A stretch of 64,000 bases of DNA from Tridacna crocea (lineage: Eukaryota; Mollusca; Bivalvia; Cardiida; Cardiidae): positions 24,536,127-24,600,126 of the forward strand of contig OX031066.1 of the NCBI GenBank assembly GCA_943736015.1. The letters run 5' to 3'. The number at the start of each line of letters is the position of its first letter. Position 1 is the first letter of the stretch. Below the pieces are notes generated by a model. The model did not search any database and was not told where the DNA came from. It was given only the letters and a program-made list of their open reading frames with translations. This document shows positions 29,358 to 39,300 of the stretch, in pieces. Made by a program: the position numbers and the translations under genes.

Positions 29358-29462
29358 GCTCATTCTCCCCTTCTCTCCCCTTTCTCTCTTCTTTTTACCC
29401 CCTCTCTATTCATTCATTCTCCCTCAGTCTCTCCCTCTCCCACTCTCTCTCTTTTACTCTTG
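28970..29462 (+). repeat. CT-rich low-complexity tract with (CT)n core
   Basis: About 490 bp of almost pure pyrimidines on the plus strand, with an uninterrupted (CT)n at 29303-29352. The 169-residue Ser/Leu/Pro-rich frame through it is a composition artefact. Confidence 0.9.
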
Positions 29463-29774
29463 GAGTGAAGTTTCAAGGAGAAGAAAAAGACCAGAACATC
29501 ATGTCCGAACGTGACCCCATTAAATCTAAGTAATATGATTATTTTCAATGGTCTTCAGACCTTGTTATAAACAAGATCGAGAGCGCTTCATTTTCAGAGA
29601 TTGCTAGAAGAATTCTGTGCAAATTACATGAAGGCCTACATGTATAAAGAATTCTACCTAGTGGACTTAGTACAAATCTTTATATCCATCTAAAATGAGT
29701 AGCAGTCTTTTTGACACACTAAAGAAAAAACTATGACGATACAAAAATTGATGTCAATAATCTGGTGGAATCAT

Positions 29775-29932
29775 GCGGTAGAATGGTCCTATGACATGCA
29801 GAATTTTTTCTGTAAGCAAAAGATTTCGACTCAAATCAGCTTGCGCAGGCTGACCTGAGTCGATACATTTTTGCAGATGTAACAAATCTCCTTTTCACAC
29901 AAATCTCCTTTTCACAGAGCATAGCTCAAATA
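29775..29932 (-). mobile_element. Family D element, hairpin arms shortened
   Basis: 'AAAGATTTCGACTCAAATCA' / 'CTGACCTGAGTCGATAC' with the core reduced to GCTTGCGCAGGC, then the D end, with CTCCTTTTCACA repeated twice. Confidence 0.65.
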
Positions 29933-29975
29933 GATCAAATTAAACCGATAAAAGAGAATATAAAAAGTGTTAAGA

Positions 29976-30259
29976 TATACAGTCAGACATAAGTCTGACT
30001 CCAAAACTCCAAAACATCACCAAAACTGACCAGCAATAGCCCATGTGCTTAGATCAGCATTATTCATGCCCACAATTTGCCATTTCTGGGCTTCGGAAAG
30101 TTTTCTCGTAGCCAACCTTTCATTTGGCTCATAAATCATCCTGTTACTTGTCTAATGGGTCCGTGGATAGCTTGAAAATATACCAAATAAAAGGTTACCC
30201 ATTGAAGAAATTATGACTAAATTTGTTCTGATGATGCTAAACTTATGTCTGACTGTATA
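29976..30259 (-). mobile_element. Tc1/mariner deletion derivative, family P, copy 2
   Basis: Perfect 19-bp terminal inverted repeats: TATACAGTCAGACATAAGT and ACTTATGTCTGACTGTATA, TA included. About 280 bp, carrying only a transposase N-terminal segment on the minus strand. Confidence 0.85.
30017..30115 (-). pseudogene. Tc1-like transposase, N-terminal remnant
   Basis: On the minus strand the frame reads ATRKLSEAQKWQIVGMNNAD, then LSTWAIAGQFW and stop. It is the same segment as 9954-10088. The start is TTG where the other copy has ATG. Only the beginning of the first helix-turn-helix is left; no catalytic residues. It is dead. Confidence 0.7.
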
Positions 30260-30333
30260 ATTATATGTATTGTCTCATCGCCTACTTTAACCTGACAAAA
30301 ACATCCAGTCAGTATATTTCCACAGAAAAGCTG

Positions 30334-30555
30334 TTAACCCTTATTCTGGAAAGCGCGACTCGCCGACCTTTTGCGGACAGTGTAGATCAAGATCAGACTG
30401 CACATAACGTGCAGTCTGATCTTAGATCTACACTGTCCGATGCGGAAATATTTTTTCTGCAGAAAATAAATTTGAAATAGCATCATTCGGCTTTATACGT
30501 TACTATCGGCTGAAAAGATTTTTTTTTAAATTTTGTATAGCAGGATAAGGGCTAA
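30334..30555 (+). mobile_element. Family C TTAA-flanked hairpin MITE, reference copy
   Basis: TTAA (30334-30337), then CCCTTATTCTGG. The hairpin at 30374-30439 is near perfect with centre TGCACATAACGTGCA, and the right end is CAGGATAAGGG followed by CTAA. The TTAA target with CCCTTAT/ATAAGGG ends groups C with A and B. Confidence 0.8.
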
Positions 30556-30659
30556 CCTTATGGCTCAGTAGAATTGGCGGGGGACAAGTGGACAAGTGTA
30601 GGATTCCTCACCTTTACGCCCATCATGCCCATCGAGCATCTTTGCATCATTTTTTTTAA

Positions 30660-32684
30660 AACTAGAGGGCCAAGATGGCCCTGGATCGCTCACCTGAATT
30701 TCTGAGAGAACCATAGCCATTTTTTTCAAAATCTAATCAGCCATTTTAGACAAGAAGAATTTTCAAGAATTGTAAATAGCCCACAGCCATCAGAGCCATG
30801 TTTCTTGATAGATCAAAATTTCTTGAGCAATTTTTGTTCAGAGAAAAAGAATTTTAAAGACCAAATAGTGCAAGTAGTCACCATTCACCAGATCCATGTT
30901 TCTAGACAAATCAGCATTTTGCGAACAATTTTTGATAAAGGCCTGTTTACACATTCACGATTTTTGGCTACGGTGCCGCTACGATTCGCCACGATTTGTA
31001 AAATCGTCGTGTACCGTGGTGATTCGTAGTAGAACCGTGGTGAATCGTGGTGAATCTTGATGAATCGTAATGATTCGGGAAACTCCACGGTAGCGCTACG
31101 GAAGTTTTAAACTGTTTAAAACATTCGTGGCGAATCGTGGTGGTTATTGGGCGTGGCCTAATTCGTAGCGCAACCGTAGCGGAATCGTGCTTATTCGTAC
31201 TGACACCGTAGCTATATTCGCGGCTATTCGTGAGAGATCGTAGCCAGTCGTGGAATCTTTGACACCACGAATTCTCACGATTCACCACGAATTGTGTACG
31301 GTTGTCCTACGAATCATCCACGATTTCGCTACGGAGCTCCACGATTGGCCACGACTAGTACCGTATCGAACCGTACAAGCACCGTGAGCATTCGTTGTGC
31401 CACCGTGGTCAATCCTCATTGACCGTAGCGTTGCCGTCATGAATCGTCATTGATTCGTAGCGATACCTTACAGACACCGTACTAATATCGTGGACATTCT
31501 TACTGGAATCGTAGTGACACTGAATATTTCTACTTTTCGCCACGATTCATCCCGATCCATCCCGATTTTTCTGACCATGAGAAATCTGGGTGAATCGTGG
31601 TGAATCGTAGAGAAAATCGTGAATGTGTAAACGGGTCTTAAGGGTTACCAAAGGAACTTTTCTGTGATATTATTTCAAAATCTGATCAGCCGTTTCAGAG
31701 AAGAAGAATTTTAAAGAATTTCTTCATTTCCCTATAGTGCAAGTAGCCCCATTTCTTGAGCAATTTTTGTTCAGAGAAAAAGAATTTTAAAGACCAAATA
31801 GTGCGAGAAGCCCCCATTCACCAGAGCCATGTTTCTTGATGGATCAAAATTTCGCAAATATCTTTTGAAAAGGGTCACCAAGGGAACATTTCTGTGAAAT
31901 TATTTCGAAATCTGACCAGCGGTTTCTGAGAAGAAGAATTTTTAAGAATTTCTTCATTTCCCTATAGTGCAAGTAGCCCCCATTCACCAGAGCCGTGTTT
32001 CTCGACGGATCAAAATTTCGCTAAAAATTTTTGGAAAGGGTCATCAAAGGAACATTTCAGTGAAATTGTTTCAAATTCTGACCAACGGTTACAGAGAAGA
32101 AGAATTTTTAAGAATTTTTTTATTTCCGTATAATGCAAGTACCCCCATTCACCAGAGCCGTGTTTCTTGATGGATAAAAATTTCGCGAACAACTTTTGAA
32201 AAGGGTCACCCAAAGAATATCTCTGTGAAATTATTTCAAAATCTGACCTGCGGTTTCAGAGAAGAAGAATTGTTAAGAATTCCTTCATTTCTGTATATTG
32301 CAAGTAGCCCCCCATTCACGAGAGCCACATTTTTTGATGGATCAAAATTTCACGAACACATTCCGAAAACGGTCACCCAAGGAACACATCTGTGAAATTA
32401 TTTTAAATCCGACCAGCGGTTTCAGAGGAGAAGATTTTTAAAGAATTTGCTAAAGAATTCCATTTGTTGCCATGGCAACCAGAGTTTTTGATGGAATCAA
32501 ATTCTGTGAACAAATTTTAAAGAGGACTTCCCAAGGAACATTTCAGCCAAGTTTGGTCCAAACTGGCCCTGCGGTTTAGGAGAAGTTGATGTTTAAAGAA
32601 TTGTTGACGACGCACAACGCACGACGAACACCGGGTGATCCTAAAAGCTCCCCTTGAGCACCTTGTGCTCAGGTGAGCTAAAAA
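30660..32684 (+). repeat. Long bivalve-type repeat, family L, full copy
   Basis: It starts 'AGAGGGCCAAGATGGCCCTG', then 'GATCGCTCACCTGA', and ends 'GTGCTCAGGTGAGCTAAAAA', so the outer parts are inverted (CTCACCTGA/TCAGGTGAG). Between are about six monomers near 190-220 bp sharing 'TTTCAGAGAAGAAGAATTTT', 'GCAAGTAGCCCCC', 'ATTCACCAGAGCC' and 'GGGTCACC'. An insertion at 30939-31638 interrupts the first monomer. Confidence 0.7.
30939..31638. mobile_element. PIF/Harbinger-like non-autonomous element, CpG-rich
   Basis: Flanked by TAA on both sides (30936-30938 and 31639-31641). Ends AGGCCTGTTTACACATTCAC and its near-complement GTGAATGTGTAAACGGGTCT form an inverted repeat of about 26 bp. The 700-bp interior consists almost wholly of degenerate copies of CGTGGTGAAT / CGTAGCG on either strand and has no coding frame. 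3-bp TAA targets are typical of PIF/Harbinger; assignment beyond that is inference. Confidence 0.75.
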
Positions 32685-32753
32685 AGTAGTGCGCTCGGGT
32701 AACACGCTTTAGAGCCCTAACCTAGTACTAGTGAAACCCAGGATAACATAAAT

Positions 32754-32820
32754 AAGTGATCTGTCGCCGTGATATGTCTGAAATAATGTTGAAAACGGCG
32801 TAAAACACCATTCCAACCAG
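32754..32820 (+). repeat. SINE family J, 3' tail fragment
   Basis: 'TGTCGCCGTGATATGTCTGA' and 'AATAATGTTGAAAACGGCGT' match the J 3' end at 20480-20530. Confidence 0.55.
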
Positions 32821-33230
32821 AAGGGTTAACAGGACAAATAAATCGAGTGAGAATATTTCCACAGAAAACGGTTAACTGCCGTTACAGCCGTAATTTTGTT
32901 TCTGTCCGGAGAAGAGATAATTGGATGAGCTTGCAGACAATTAGAATTTATTTTCTTGGACAGGATACATTGTCCACTTTGGTTAACAAGAGAATTTAGT
33001 AAAAGTGACAGTCGTAAAGGACCATTGTCCAGTACTGTAGTTTGTTAATACGTTGTTCGCCAACAATGCCCGGAAGTCGGAGCTTTTTTATTTCTCTGTT
33101 GAAGTCAGATATTCCATTTTTTTTTTATTTAAGTTATCTTCCAAACGCCTTAAGCTAGTTATACTCAAGTCTAGTTTCACCAAATGAGTTTTATAGCTTC
33201 AAAGTGAAACTTTTTACCTAATTGTAAAAA
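32821..33230. other. No recognised feature
   Basis: Spacer between the J tail and the split C hairpin; nothing recognised. Confidence 0.5.
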
Positions 33231-33231
33231 T

Positions 33232-33815
33232 AGCTTTTGCGGACGACACAGATCAAGATCAGGCTGTATATTATTAGTTGTACGGTCAGGTGGCGGAGGA
33301 CTTGGAAACTTGTTCATGGCTGGGTTGAATCATGTCGGCACGGGGCGACATGATTCACCACAGCCGTGAACAAGTTTCCAAGTCCCCTGCCACCTGATCG
33401 CAAAACGATTTTATCATATCACAAAGTTTACCATTCCAACGTTTGTTGGGCAAATTTTACCTTTTTTTTTTGGTTTTAAAAAATCCCTTATCCCTTATGC
33501 TGACGAAGTAGAATTTCCCTTCTGAGTGCCCCAATTCAATGAAAACTTACGTCAATGGGAACTGACGTCACTGAAACCTTGGTAATAGGTGCTAAAATAT
33601 GCCGCTTGGCGCATAATCTTGATATCAATTTTGATCGACGCCGCCATTTTAGATGTTGTAGTCATGATACGGGGCTCCCGAAAGGGAAACTGCTTTTGTG
33701 TTGGTTTCGCCAGTGGATATGATATATATGTTCGGGGGCATATTGTCCAATCAGATCACGAGAAATTTCTTTGCAGTATAATAAAAGGTCCATTCTGATC
33801 TTGAATACACCTTGT
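33232..33815 (+). repeat. Family C hairpin split by a family F insertion
   Basis: The left arm 'TTGCGGACGACACAGATCAA' and GATCAGGCTGTAT lies at 33235-33268; the right arm 'TCTGATCTTGAATACACC' lies at 33793-33810, beyond F. The break is at the hairpin loop. Confidence 0.65.
33269..33785 (+). mobile_element. Family F hairpin-tail element
   Basis: Starts ATTATTAGTTGTACGGTCAG; hairpin to about 33405 with loop GCACGGGGC; tail has TGACGTCA at 33563-33570, 'GATCGACGCCGCCATTTTAG' and the end CTTTGCAGTATAATAA. Confidence 0.8.
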
Positions 33816-34110
33816 ATCAACCATGCATGATACTAAACTATGCCAAAACCAACTTGAATTATGGTGCTGGTTTTCATTCTCTACCTCGAAGAATGTCACT
33901 ACTTATGCAGCTGGTCATATGAGATAAAGGTTAGTATACTATAACATTAACAATTGGCAGTAAATTGAAGCAATCAACATTGCACTTGTGATAATGTCTG
34001 CCTACCATACAATAGTTTTACTAAAAGGTACATTTCGTTAATGATGAAGTATGGCTTTCGAAACATTGCCCAGTATATAAAAGTTTATCATGATATAAAA
34101 GTTTATCATG
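33816..34110. other. No recognised feature; 16-bp tandem pair at its end
   Basis: 'ATAAAAGTTTATCATG' occurs twice in a row at about 34077-34110. Confidence 0.5.
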
Positions 34111-34113
34111 CAG

Positions 34114-34368
34114 ACGTTTCTGTGAAAAACGGGCTAAAATCCATCTGCGAAAAGTATCGACTCAGGTCAGCCTGCGCAGTCCGCGCAGGCTGACCTGAGC
34201 CGAAACTTTTCGCTATTGGTCAATTTTCTGTTTGTCAACAGACCAGTCTATATCATGATTAAGTCGAGTATTTAAAAAAGTAGCTCTTGTGGATCCATAA
34301 TTATGAGATGACTTGGTCTGGTATATTATGGCGATGCAATAAGCCCCTTTTGCCAGAGCACAGCTCAT
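34114..34368 (+). mobile_element. Family D hairpin element, reference copy
   Basis: Left end 'TCTGTGAAAAACGGGCTAAA'; hairpin 34147-34213 (GCGAAAAGTATCGACTCAGG ..., loop CGCAGTCCGCG); tail 'GACCAGTCTATATCATGATT' and 'TGGATCCATAATTATGAGAT'; right end 'AAGCCCCTTTTGCCAGAGCA'. Ends are inverted (CTCTG...AAAAGG / CCTTTTGCCAGAG). Confidence 0.8.
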
Positions 34369-34707
34369 TTGTTTTTCACACACGCTCAGTACAGTTGTAC
34401 TTTGTTAATATTGGGTTTATAAAGCAGGAATAGTGCGTCCTAATAGCTCTCAATGGGCTGAAAAGTCTAAAGTATCATTACATGGGATCATCTTAAGTAC
34501 ATACCATCTTCCAAAATGTTCTGGTAAGCTTATTGCATTAACCTGTCTATATCTTTTAGGCTTCTTTGGTTAGAATAGTCAACAACTGCGTGTGAAAAGA
34601 AGCAAGTTCTTACAATCACAGTGTTTTCCTGACTAATGAAAAAAAAAAACTTTTCCCTTTACAATTTTTCTACTTCAGTAATTTGTGAAAAAAAATCCCG
34701 GTTGGTC

Positions 34708-34886
34708 TTAACCCTTTACCCCATAAGGCATTTCTGTGGTGTCTCTAATTGACCCTTAATAACAGCAAGGATGAAGCCATTTCTTATGTGTATATGACAC
34801 CTTTTGACAGCATAGAAAACATTGTGACAAAAGGTGAAATTGCTCGTCACCAGCAATTTCACCTTTTGCCGCAATGTTTTCCAAAC
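34708..34886 (+). mobile_element. Family B hairpin MITE, right end lost
   Basis: TTAA then CCCTTTACCCCATAAGGC; hairpin 34817-34880 with centre GCTCGTCACCAGC. It ends at 'AATGTTTTCCAAA', where family T sequence begins. Confidence 0.75.
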
Positions 34887-34990
34887 CGTTACTTTGAATT
34901 TTAAACTAAAATAAACGTTTACCTAATAAAACGCTACCTGGTGCGATTCATTCAGCTGTGATCAGCAGTTTAGAGAAATCTGGAGCTAAA
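34887..34990 (+). repeat. Family T fragment
   Basis: 'CCGTTACTTTGAATTTTAAA', 'GATTCATTCAGCTGTGATCA' and 'GAAATCTGGAGCTAAAACA' match the middle of T (28318-28425). Both ends are truncated by joined elements. Confidence 0.6.
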
Positions 34991-35068
34991 ACACGTTCTG
35001 TGCAGTCTGATCTTGATCTACACTATCCGCAAAAGGTCAGTCAGTCGCGCTTAGCAGTCAAAGGGTTG
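34991..35068 (-). repeat. Family C right half
   Basis: 'GTTCTGTGCAGTCTGATCTT', then 'CACTATCCGCAAAAGGTCAG' and 'CAGTCGCGCTTAGC', ending AAAGGGTTGA. Confidence 0.65.
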
Positions 35069-35440
35069 ATTTTTTATTTCAACCTCTTCCAGTAAGGTAA
35101 AAGATCAGTAACACAACCTGTTCAAGAAGCTGTTGAGCCCGATATCCTTCTTTGTCTGCGTGTATAATGATAAGTAACAACTAAGCATATCGGACAGTGA
35201 ATGTCCATAATCCGACAGTCTCCCTTTTTTTTCAAAATTCATAGACATAAGAACATATTTGTACATTGACGAGATTGCCTATTCTTTCATTTATTTTTGA
35301 GCGGATATATTCGGAACCGGAAAACCAACACAACATTTTATCGTAAGGGCCATTATTGTGGCGCCGCATGGGCGGCGGCACTATTTCTTTTATTCGCTTT
35401 TGAAAAGTACCTCTTGAGGCCGCCATATTGTTTACTCGGC
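35069..35440. other. No recognised feature
   Basis: Includes a short GC-rich patch (GTGGCGCCGCATGGGCGGCG) at 35357-35376. The 113-residue frame from 35297 runs on into the iterated motif below and is not credible. Confidence 0.45.
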
Positions 35441-35445
35441 TTCCA

Positions 35446-35585
35446 GTCATTTCGTAATAAGATCATTTCGTACCTAGGCCACTTTGTACAATTTTGGTCA
35501 TTTCGTATCCACCTATACTTTTTATTTTGGTCATTTCATACTCACTTTGATAATTTCGTACTAACTTTGGTCATTTCATACCCAG
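35446..35585 (+). repeat. Iterated GGTCATTTCGTACC motif
   Basis: Six copies of TCATTTCGTA or a close variant at about 35446, 35461, 35497, 35529, 35549 and 35569, the last three about 20 bp apart. Confidence 0.7.
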
Positions 35586-35847
35586 TTTTTAATGCGAATT
35601 TGGTAAATGTAGAACCTAGTTTTACTCCTGTTTTCTAATGATATTTGCCGAATGACAACTGCTTTTGTGCACAGCTCTAGTAGAACTTGTGTTATATTTG
35701 GCCGAAGAATGGCTATTATTGTGTCTTACCATTGTTGTCTCTTTCTTTTCTTAAGTTTTTAGTTGGATTCGAAGGATTATTTAGGGCTTCTCAATTGATT
35801 TTTCATCGATTTCTACGTAAATTTACGTTGGACAATTGAAATGCTGT

Positions 35848-35935
35848 AATATGCCTTATTTCAGAAACAATTGGTTTACGGCGCCATTGATGTTACGCAT
35901 CAATATTTTCTTGTCTCTGAATTTAAAGTTTCCTT
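35848..35935 (+). repeat. Family EE repeat, copy 1
   Basis: 'ATTTCAGAAACAATTGGTTT', 'ACGGCGCCATTGATGTTACG' and 'CATCAATATTTTCTTGT' recur at 47853-47935 at about 90% identity by eye. Confidence 0.6.
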
Positions 35936-36261
35936 CTCTTGGACTGTATGTGTGTACTATTTCAAAAACATTACCGCAAAGAAAACTTAGAGCCGATTTC
36001 CCTTAAATTCGCCTTAAATGGTGTATATCTCATGTGTCTAGGCAATTTTACTGTGTCACAGTCTATTTAATGCCGACCTCCGCAGGGCTAGAAATATACG
36101 AGATTGCACTAATCTCGTGGTATTGTTAAATTTAACGTCTTTAAGAGACTGAAAATAACACTAAATAACAATTTATGTAATCAAGGTTTTGCAGGCCAGC
36201 GCTACAAATCAACACAATTCACTGCAAAACCCCCAGTTTCGAAAGAATAAAACGATGGCGT

Positions 36262-36340
36262 CGACTTACTTCGAAAATCTCGTAACTACAGCTTGTTATA
36301 AGCTGTATAATATAGTTACGAGGTTTTTAAAGTAAAACAC
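36262..36340. repeat. Family I hairpin
   Basis: 'ACTTCGAAAATCTCGTAACT' pairs with 'AGTTACGAGGTTTTTAAAGT' around CAGCTTGTTATAAGCTG. Confidence 0.7.
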
Positions 36341-36458
36341 GGTATGCAGATTCACTTTTAAAACACCAAGAAGTGAATGAAAGAATATTTTCAGCCCGTT
36401 AAATATGTCCACACCTTGTAATTTCACAGATTCTCTGTCAGAAGATCTAGAGAGAACC

Positions 36459-36543
36459 ATATCGTCGGTTTACTTCAAAAACCTCGTGACAAGAGCTTGG
36501 TTTCAAGCGGTAGTTACCAGATTTTTTAAGTAAACCGACGATA
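36459..36543. repeat. Family I hairpin
   Basis: 'ATATCGTCGGTTTACTTCAA' pairs with 'TTAAGTAAACCGACGATAT'; the centre is GAGCTTGGTTTCAAGC. Confidence 0.75.
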
Positions 36544-36544
36544 T

Positions 36545-37460
36545 GCTTCTTCGATGCATATGCAGTTTGAACGAGACGGTCAGCAAACACAACTGAACAG
36601 CAGATAACATGCAAAGGTTTGAATGTTTGAAAATAAAGCTGAAAACATAAAAAGTAGCTTCTTTCTCATTTCAGTTAAGTACCTTTTAAACTTATTTTCA
36701 CACGTTGGTTTTTTTTTTACAAAAGAAGCCAGGAGAGGTCAGAATCAATGTTTTCAAACAGTTTGTTGGCTTTTAATTTCAATATATTTTGGTACATGCA
36801 AATAAACAAGTAAAAAAAACCGCTGCGTAGAAACCTCATATTCTTTTACACGACGGTCATTTGGCCATCTTGCCGCTTTTTCAAGTCTCTTGATCTTGTC
36901 CAGCGGTCTATAGTTTCTCTTTGTCAACGAAATCTTCTTGTTTTTTTCATCTGTTTAGATTTATTTGCATCGTGAAATATTACAATTTTTGAGAGATTTG
37001 CAGCCATGGCAAATTAATATAACAATTTTTTTCCTAAGTTCGTCAATGTTAAAATAAACCATTTCCATTTCTTGTTTCTGTTTTCTTATTTCGCTTTATT
37101 TACAAAACCATGACGAAACAGACTGTATATCAAAACAATTTCGCGAGAAAAATGCATTTAGACAGCAAATTCTGTGACAGCCTACCTTTTAAACTCACCA
37201 CTATTTGAGAAACTTACTTTAACCTCTTTGGTTCAACAAGCCATATCTGACATACATGTATATTGATTTGAGGAATGGCTCTTCTTCCCCCAAGTCTACT
37301 TTACAAAACCAACAACTGCTATAAGCTTTGGCTTCAATTTGAATCTATTTGAATCAGACATTATACCCTAACCTTTTCGTAACTTGATGTGATATGGCCC
37401 TACCACGACTTGATCCATATCTTTTCCCTAACCCTGCGAACGCTCCATTAGGCCATGGCG
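36545..37460. other. Long stretch with no recognised feature
   Basis: AT-rich. No repeat family seen. A lysine/phenylalanine-rich 60-residue frame (36623-36805) has no motif. Confidence 0.5.
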
Positions 37461-37461
37461 G

Positions 37462-37675
37462 TTTTACTCTTCACGAAACGACAAAATTTTGGACTAAAAG
37501 CATTTGATGATGACAAAATCAATGAAGTTCAAATGATGATTTCTGAATATGATGGGGTAGAAACCATTGTGGGAAAAGGAGAAAATGCTGGTAACCAGCA
37601 TTTTCTCCTTTTCCCACAATGTTTTGAAAAAACTCTCTTCTTCGAGGCTGGTAAAATTCGGAGTTGTGAGGTTAA
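37462..37675 (+). mobile_element. Family A hairpin MITE
   Basis: Left flank TTTA, then CTCTTCACGAAACGAC. Hairpin 37566-37624 perfect. The right end is diverged but TTAA (37672-37675) is kept. Confidence 0.8.
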
Positions 37676-38045
37676 ATACAAATTAATAACACCATTGTAA
37701 AACCATTAGCAAAAAAACTACATTGCCCGATCAGTCATTGACATAATACGGAAAAATCTAGACGGCGTAGATCTTATTATAACAAATAAAGGAATAAATA
37801 AATTCAATAACTTTAATCCCAGGGTCAATTTTTTCAACACAAAAGAACAACCATTTTCTTTTTAATTTTGGCCCCAGACTTATTGTATTTCTAAATCACA
37901 TCACGTTGACATTTCAATGTTACAAATTCAATTAAGTTTAAGAAGAATATTGACTTTAAACGAGTGAATGCATGCTATTTTCCTTACAATTGTACGTTTT
38001 GGCCTTTTTGAAATTTACCCAGAGTCAAACTCTATTTATTGTAAT
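37676..38045. other. No recognised feature
   Basis: AT-rich spacer. Confidence 0.5.
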
Positions 38046-38575
38046 GTCTACGGCCTCAAACTCTCATATTTAACCCATAACCACACAATCACTACTTATT
38101 TTTTTTTGACGACCCTGAGAAAGAAGCTTTTAGAAAACATTTTGGGAAAAGAAGAAAATGCTGGTAACCAACATTTTCTCCTTTTTCTACCATGTTTTCT
38201 ACCCCTCACAAAAGAATTTTCAAATTTTCAGTCACTTTTATTTTGTTGTCTTCAAATGCTTTCGATTTGGACAAACCTACATTTTGTCGTTTAGTAACGA
38301 GTTTAAACGGAAGCTGCCGGGACTGGCCCAACAGAACTTACGATGTTACACGATATTTACCGATGAGGTAGTGAGTCTACGGCCCCTAACTCTCATATTA
38401 AAAGACGGAAGCGGCCGAAATTGGCCAAACAGAACTTACGATGTTACACGATATTTACCGATGAGGTAGTGAGTCTATGGCCCCTAATTCTCACATCAAA
38501 AGACGGAAGTTGCCGAGATTGGCCCGATAGCCTTAACGAAAACGTCGATATTTACCGATGAGTTAGTGCTCGAAG
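38046..38575 (+). repeat. V tandem repeat, about 98-bp period, split by family A
   Basis: ACGGAAGCTG, ACGGAAGCGG and ACGGAAGTTG begin monomers at 38307, 38405 and 38502. Each contains 'ATATTTACCGATGAG' and 'TAGTG'. A partial monomer (38046-38073) lies left of the A insertion. A lone reverse monomer is at 24705. Confidence 0.8.
38070..38306 (-). mobile_element. Family A TTAA-flanked hairpin MITE inside V
   Basis: TTAA at 38070-38073 and 38303-38306. Left end CCCATAACCACACAATC, hairpin 38143-38195 with a few mismatches, right end TCGTTTAGTAACGAG. Confidence 0.85.
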
Positions 38576-38639
38576 ACCTTAAAGACTCATTAGTGTTTTT
38601 CCTTATTGTTTAAATTTAGTCTTTAGAATATTATTCCGA

Positions 38640-38743
38640 GTTTTTAACGTCCCCGAGATAGAAAGCTGATGAAAACTTTGCAGGAAAAAATTCCTGTCTG
38701 CAAAAGGTCAGCGAGTAGCGCTTTGGTACAAAAAGGTTAATTC
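38640..38743 (-). repeat. Chimeric fragment: family A end joined to family C end
   Basis: 'AACGTCCCCGAGATAGAAAG' and 'GATGAAAACTTTGCAGG' (A) run straight into 'CTGTCTGCAAAAGGTCAGCG' and 'AGTAGCGCTTTGG' (C), followed by TTAA. Confidence 0.5.
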
Positions 38744-38966
38744 CAAGTACAAAGCCCACGTCCCAACGACTTTGGGCTACTGCAGGGAACTGATGATTCT
38801 CTGTGAACAGTTGAAAAAAATATTATAAAGAACGTCAGACTATACTTGAAAAGTTAAAAAAAAAAAAATATGAAATCTTCTTAAAGTTTTTGTTCGCCAA
38901 TAGATCGACGGATATTACTTTTAAGCTTGGAATTATTGATCTATAATTATGTTCTTTTTTTTAGGA

Positions 38967-39300
38967 ATGCTAGGAAAGTTTTAATGCTTTCAAATTTTCT
39001 TGAAAGTTTCTATTGATTATCACAAACCGCAACCATATTACGAAGCTTCATTATTTCCATTACCGGGATATTGCAATAAAAAAAAACTTTTCTGTGAAGT
39101 ACTAGCTCTTTGGTTAAGACCAAGAACTTGTATCCAATAGTGCCCAAGACTAATCTGTACGCTAAAGAAAGTTTTAATGGTCTCAATTTTTGTTACAAGC
39201 CTCTAGATCTATTGATTATCACAAACCGCAACTATACTACAAAACTGCATTATTTCCATTACCCGGATACTGTAACAAAACACTTTCTGTGAGATACATA
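38967..39300 (+). repeat. Local tandem duplication, about 200-bp unit
   Basis: 'TTGATTATCACAAACCGCAA' occurs at about 39012 and 39213, each followed by 'CATTATTTCCATTACC'. The end of unit 2 resumes at 40004-40064 ('TATCCAATAGTGCCCAAGAC') after H and A insertions. Confidence 0.75.

Noticed and set aside
29024-29533. 169-residue open frame, the longest in the window
   Set aside because: It is a Ser/Leu/Pro-rich translation of the CT-rich tract. Composition explains it fully.
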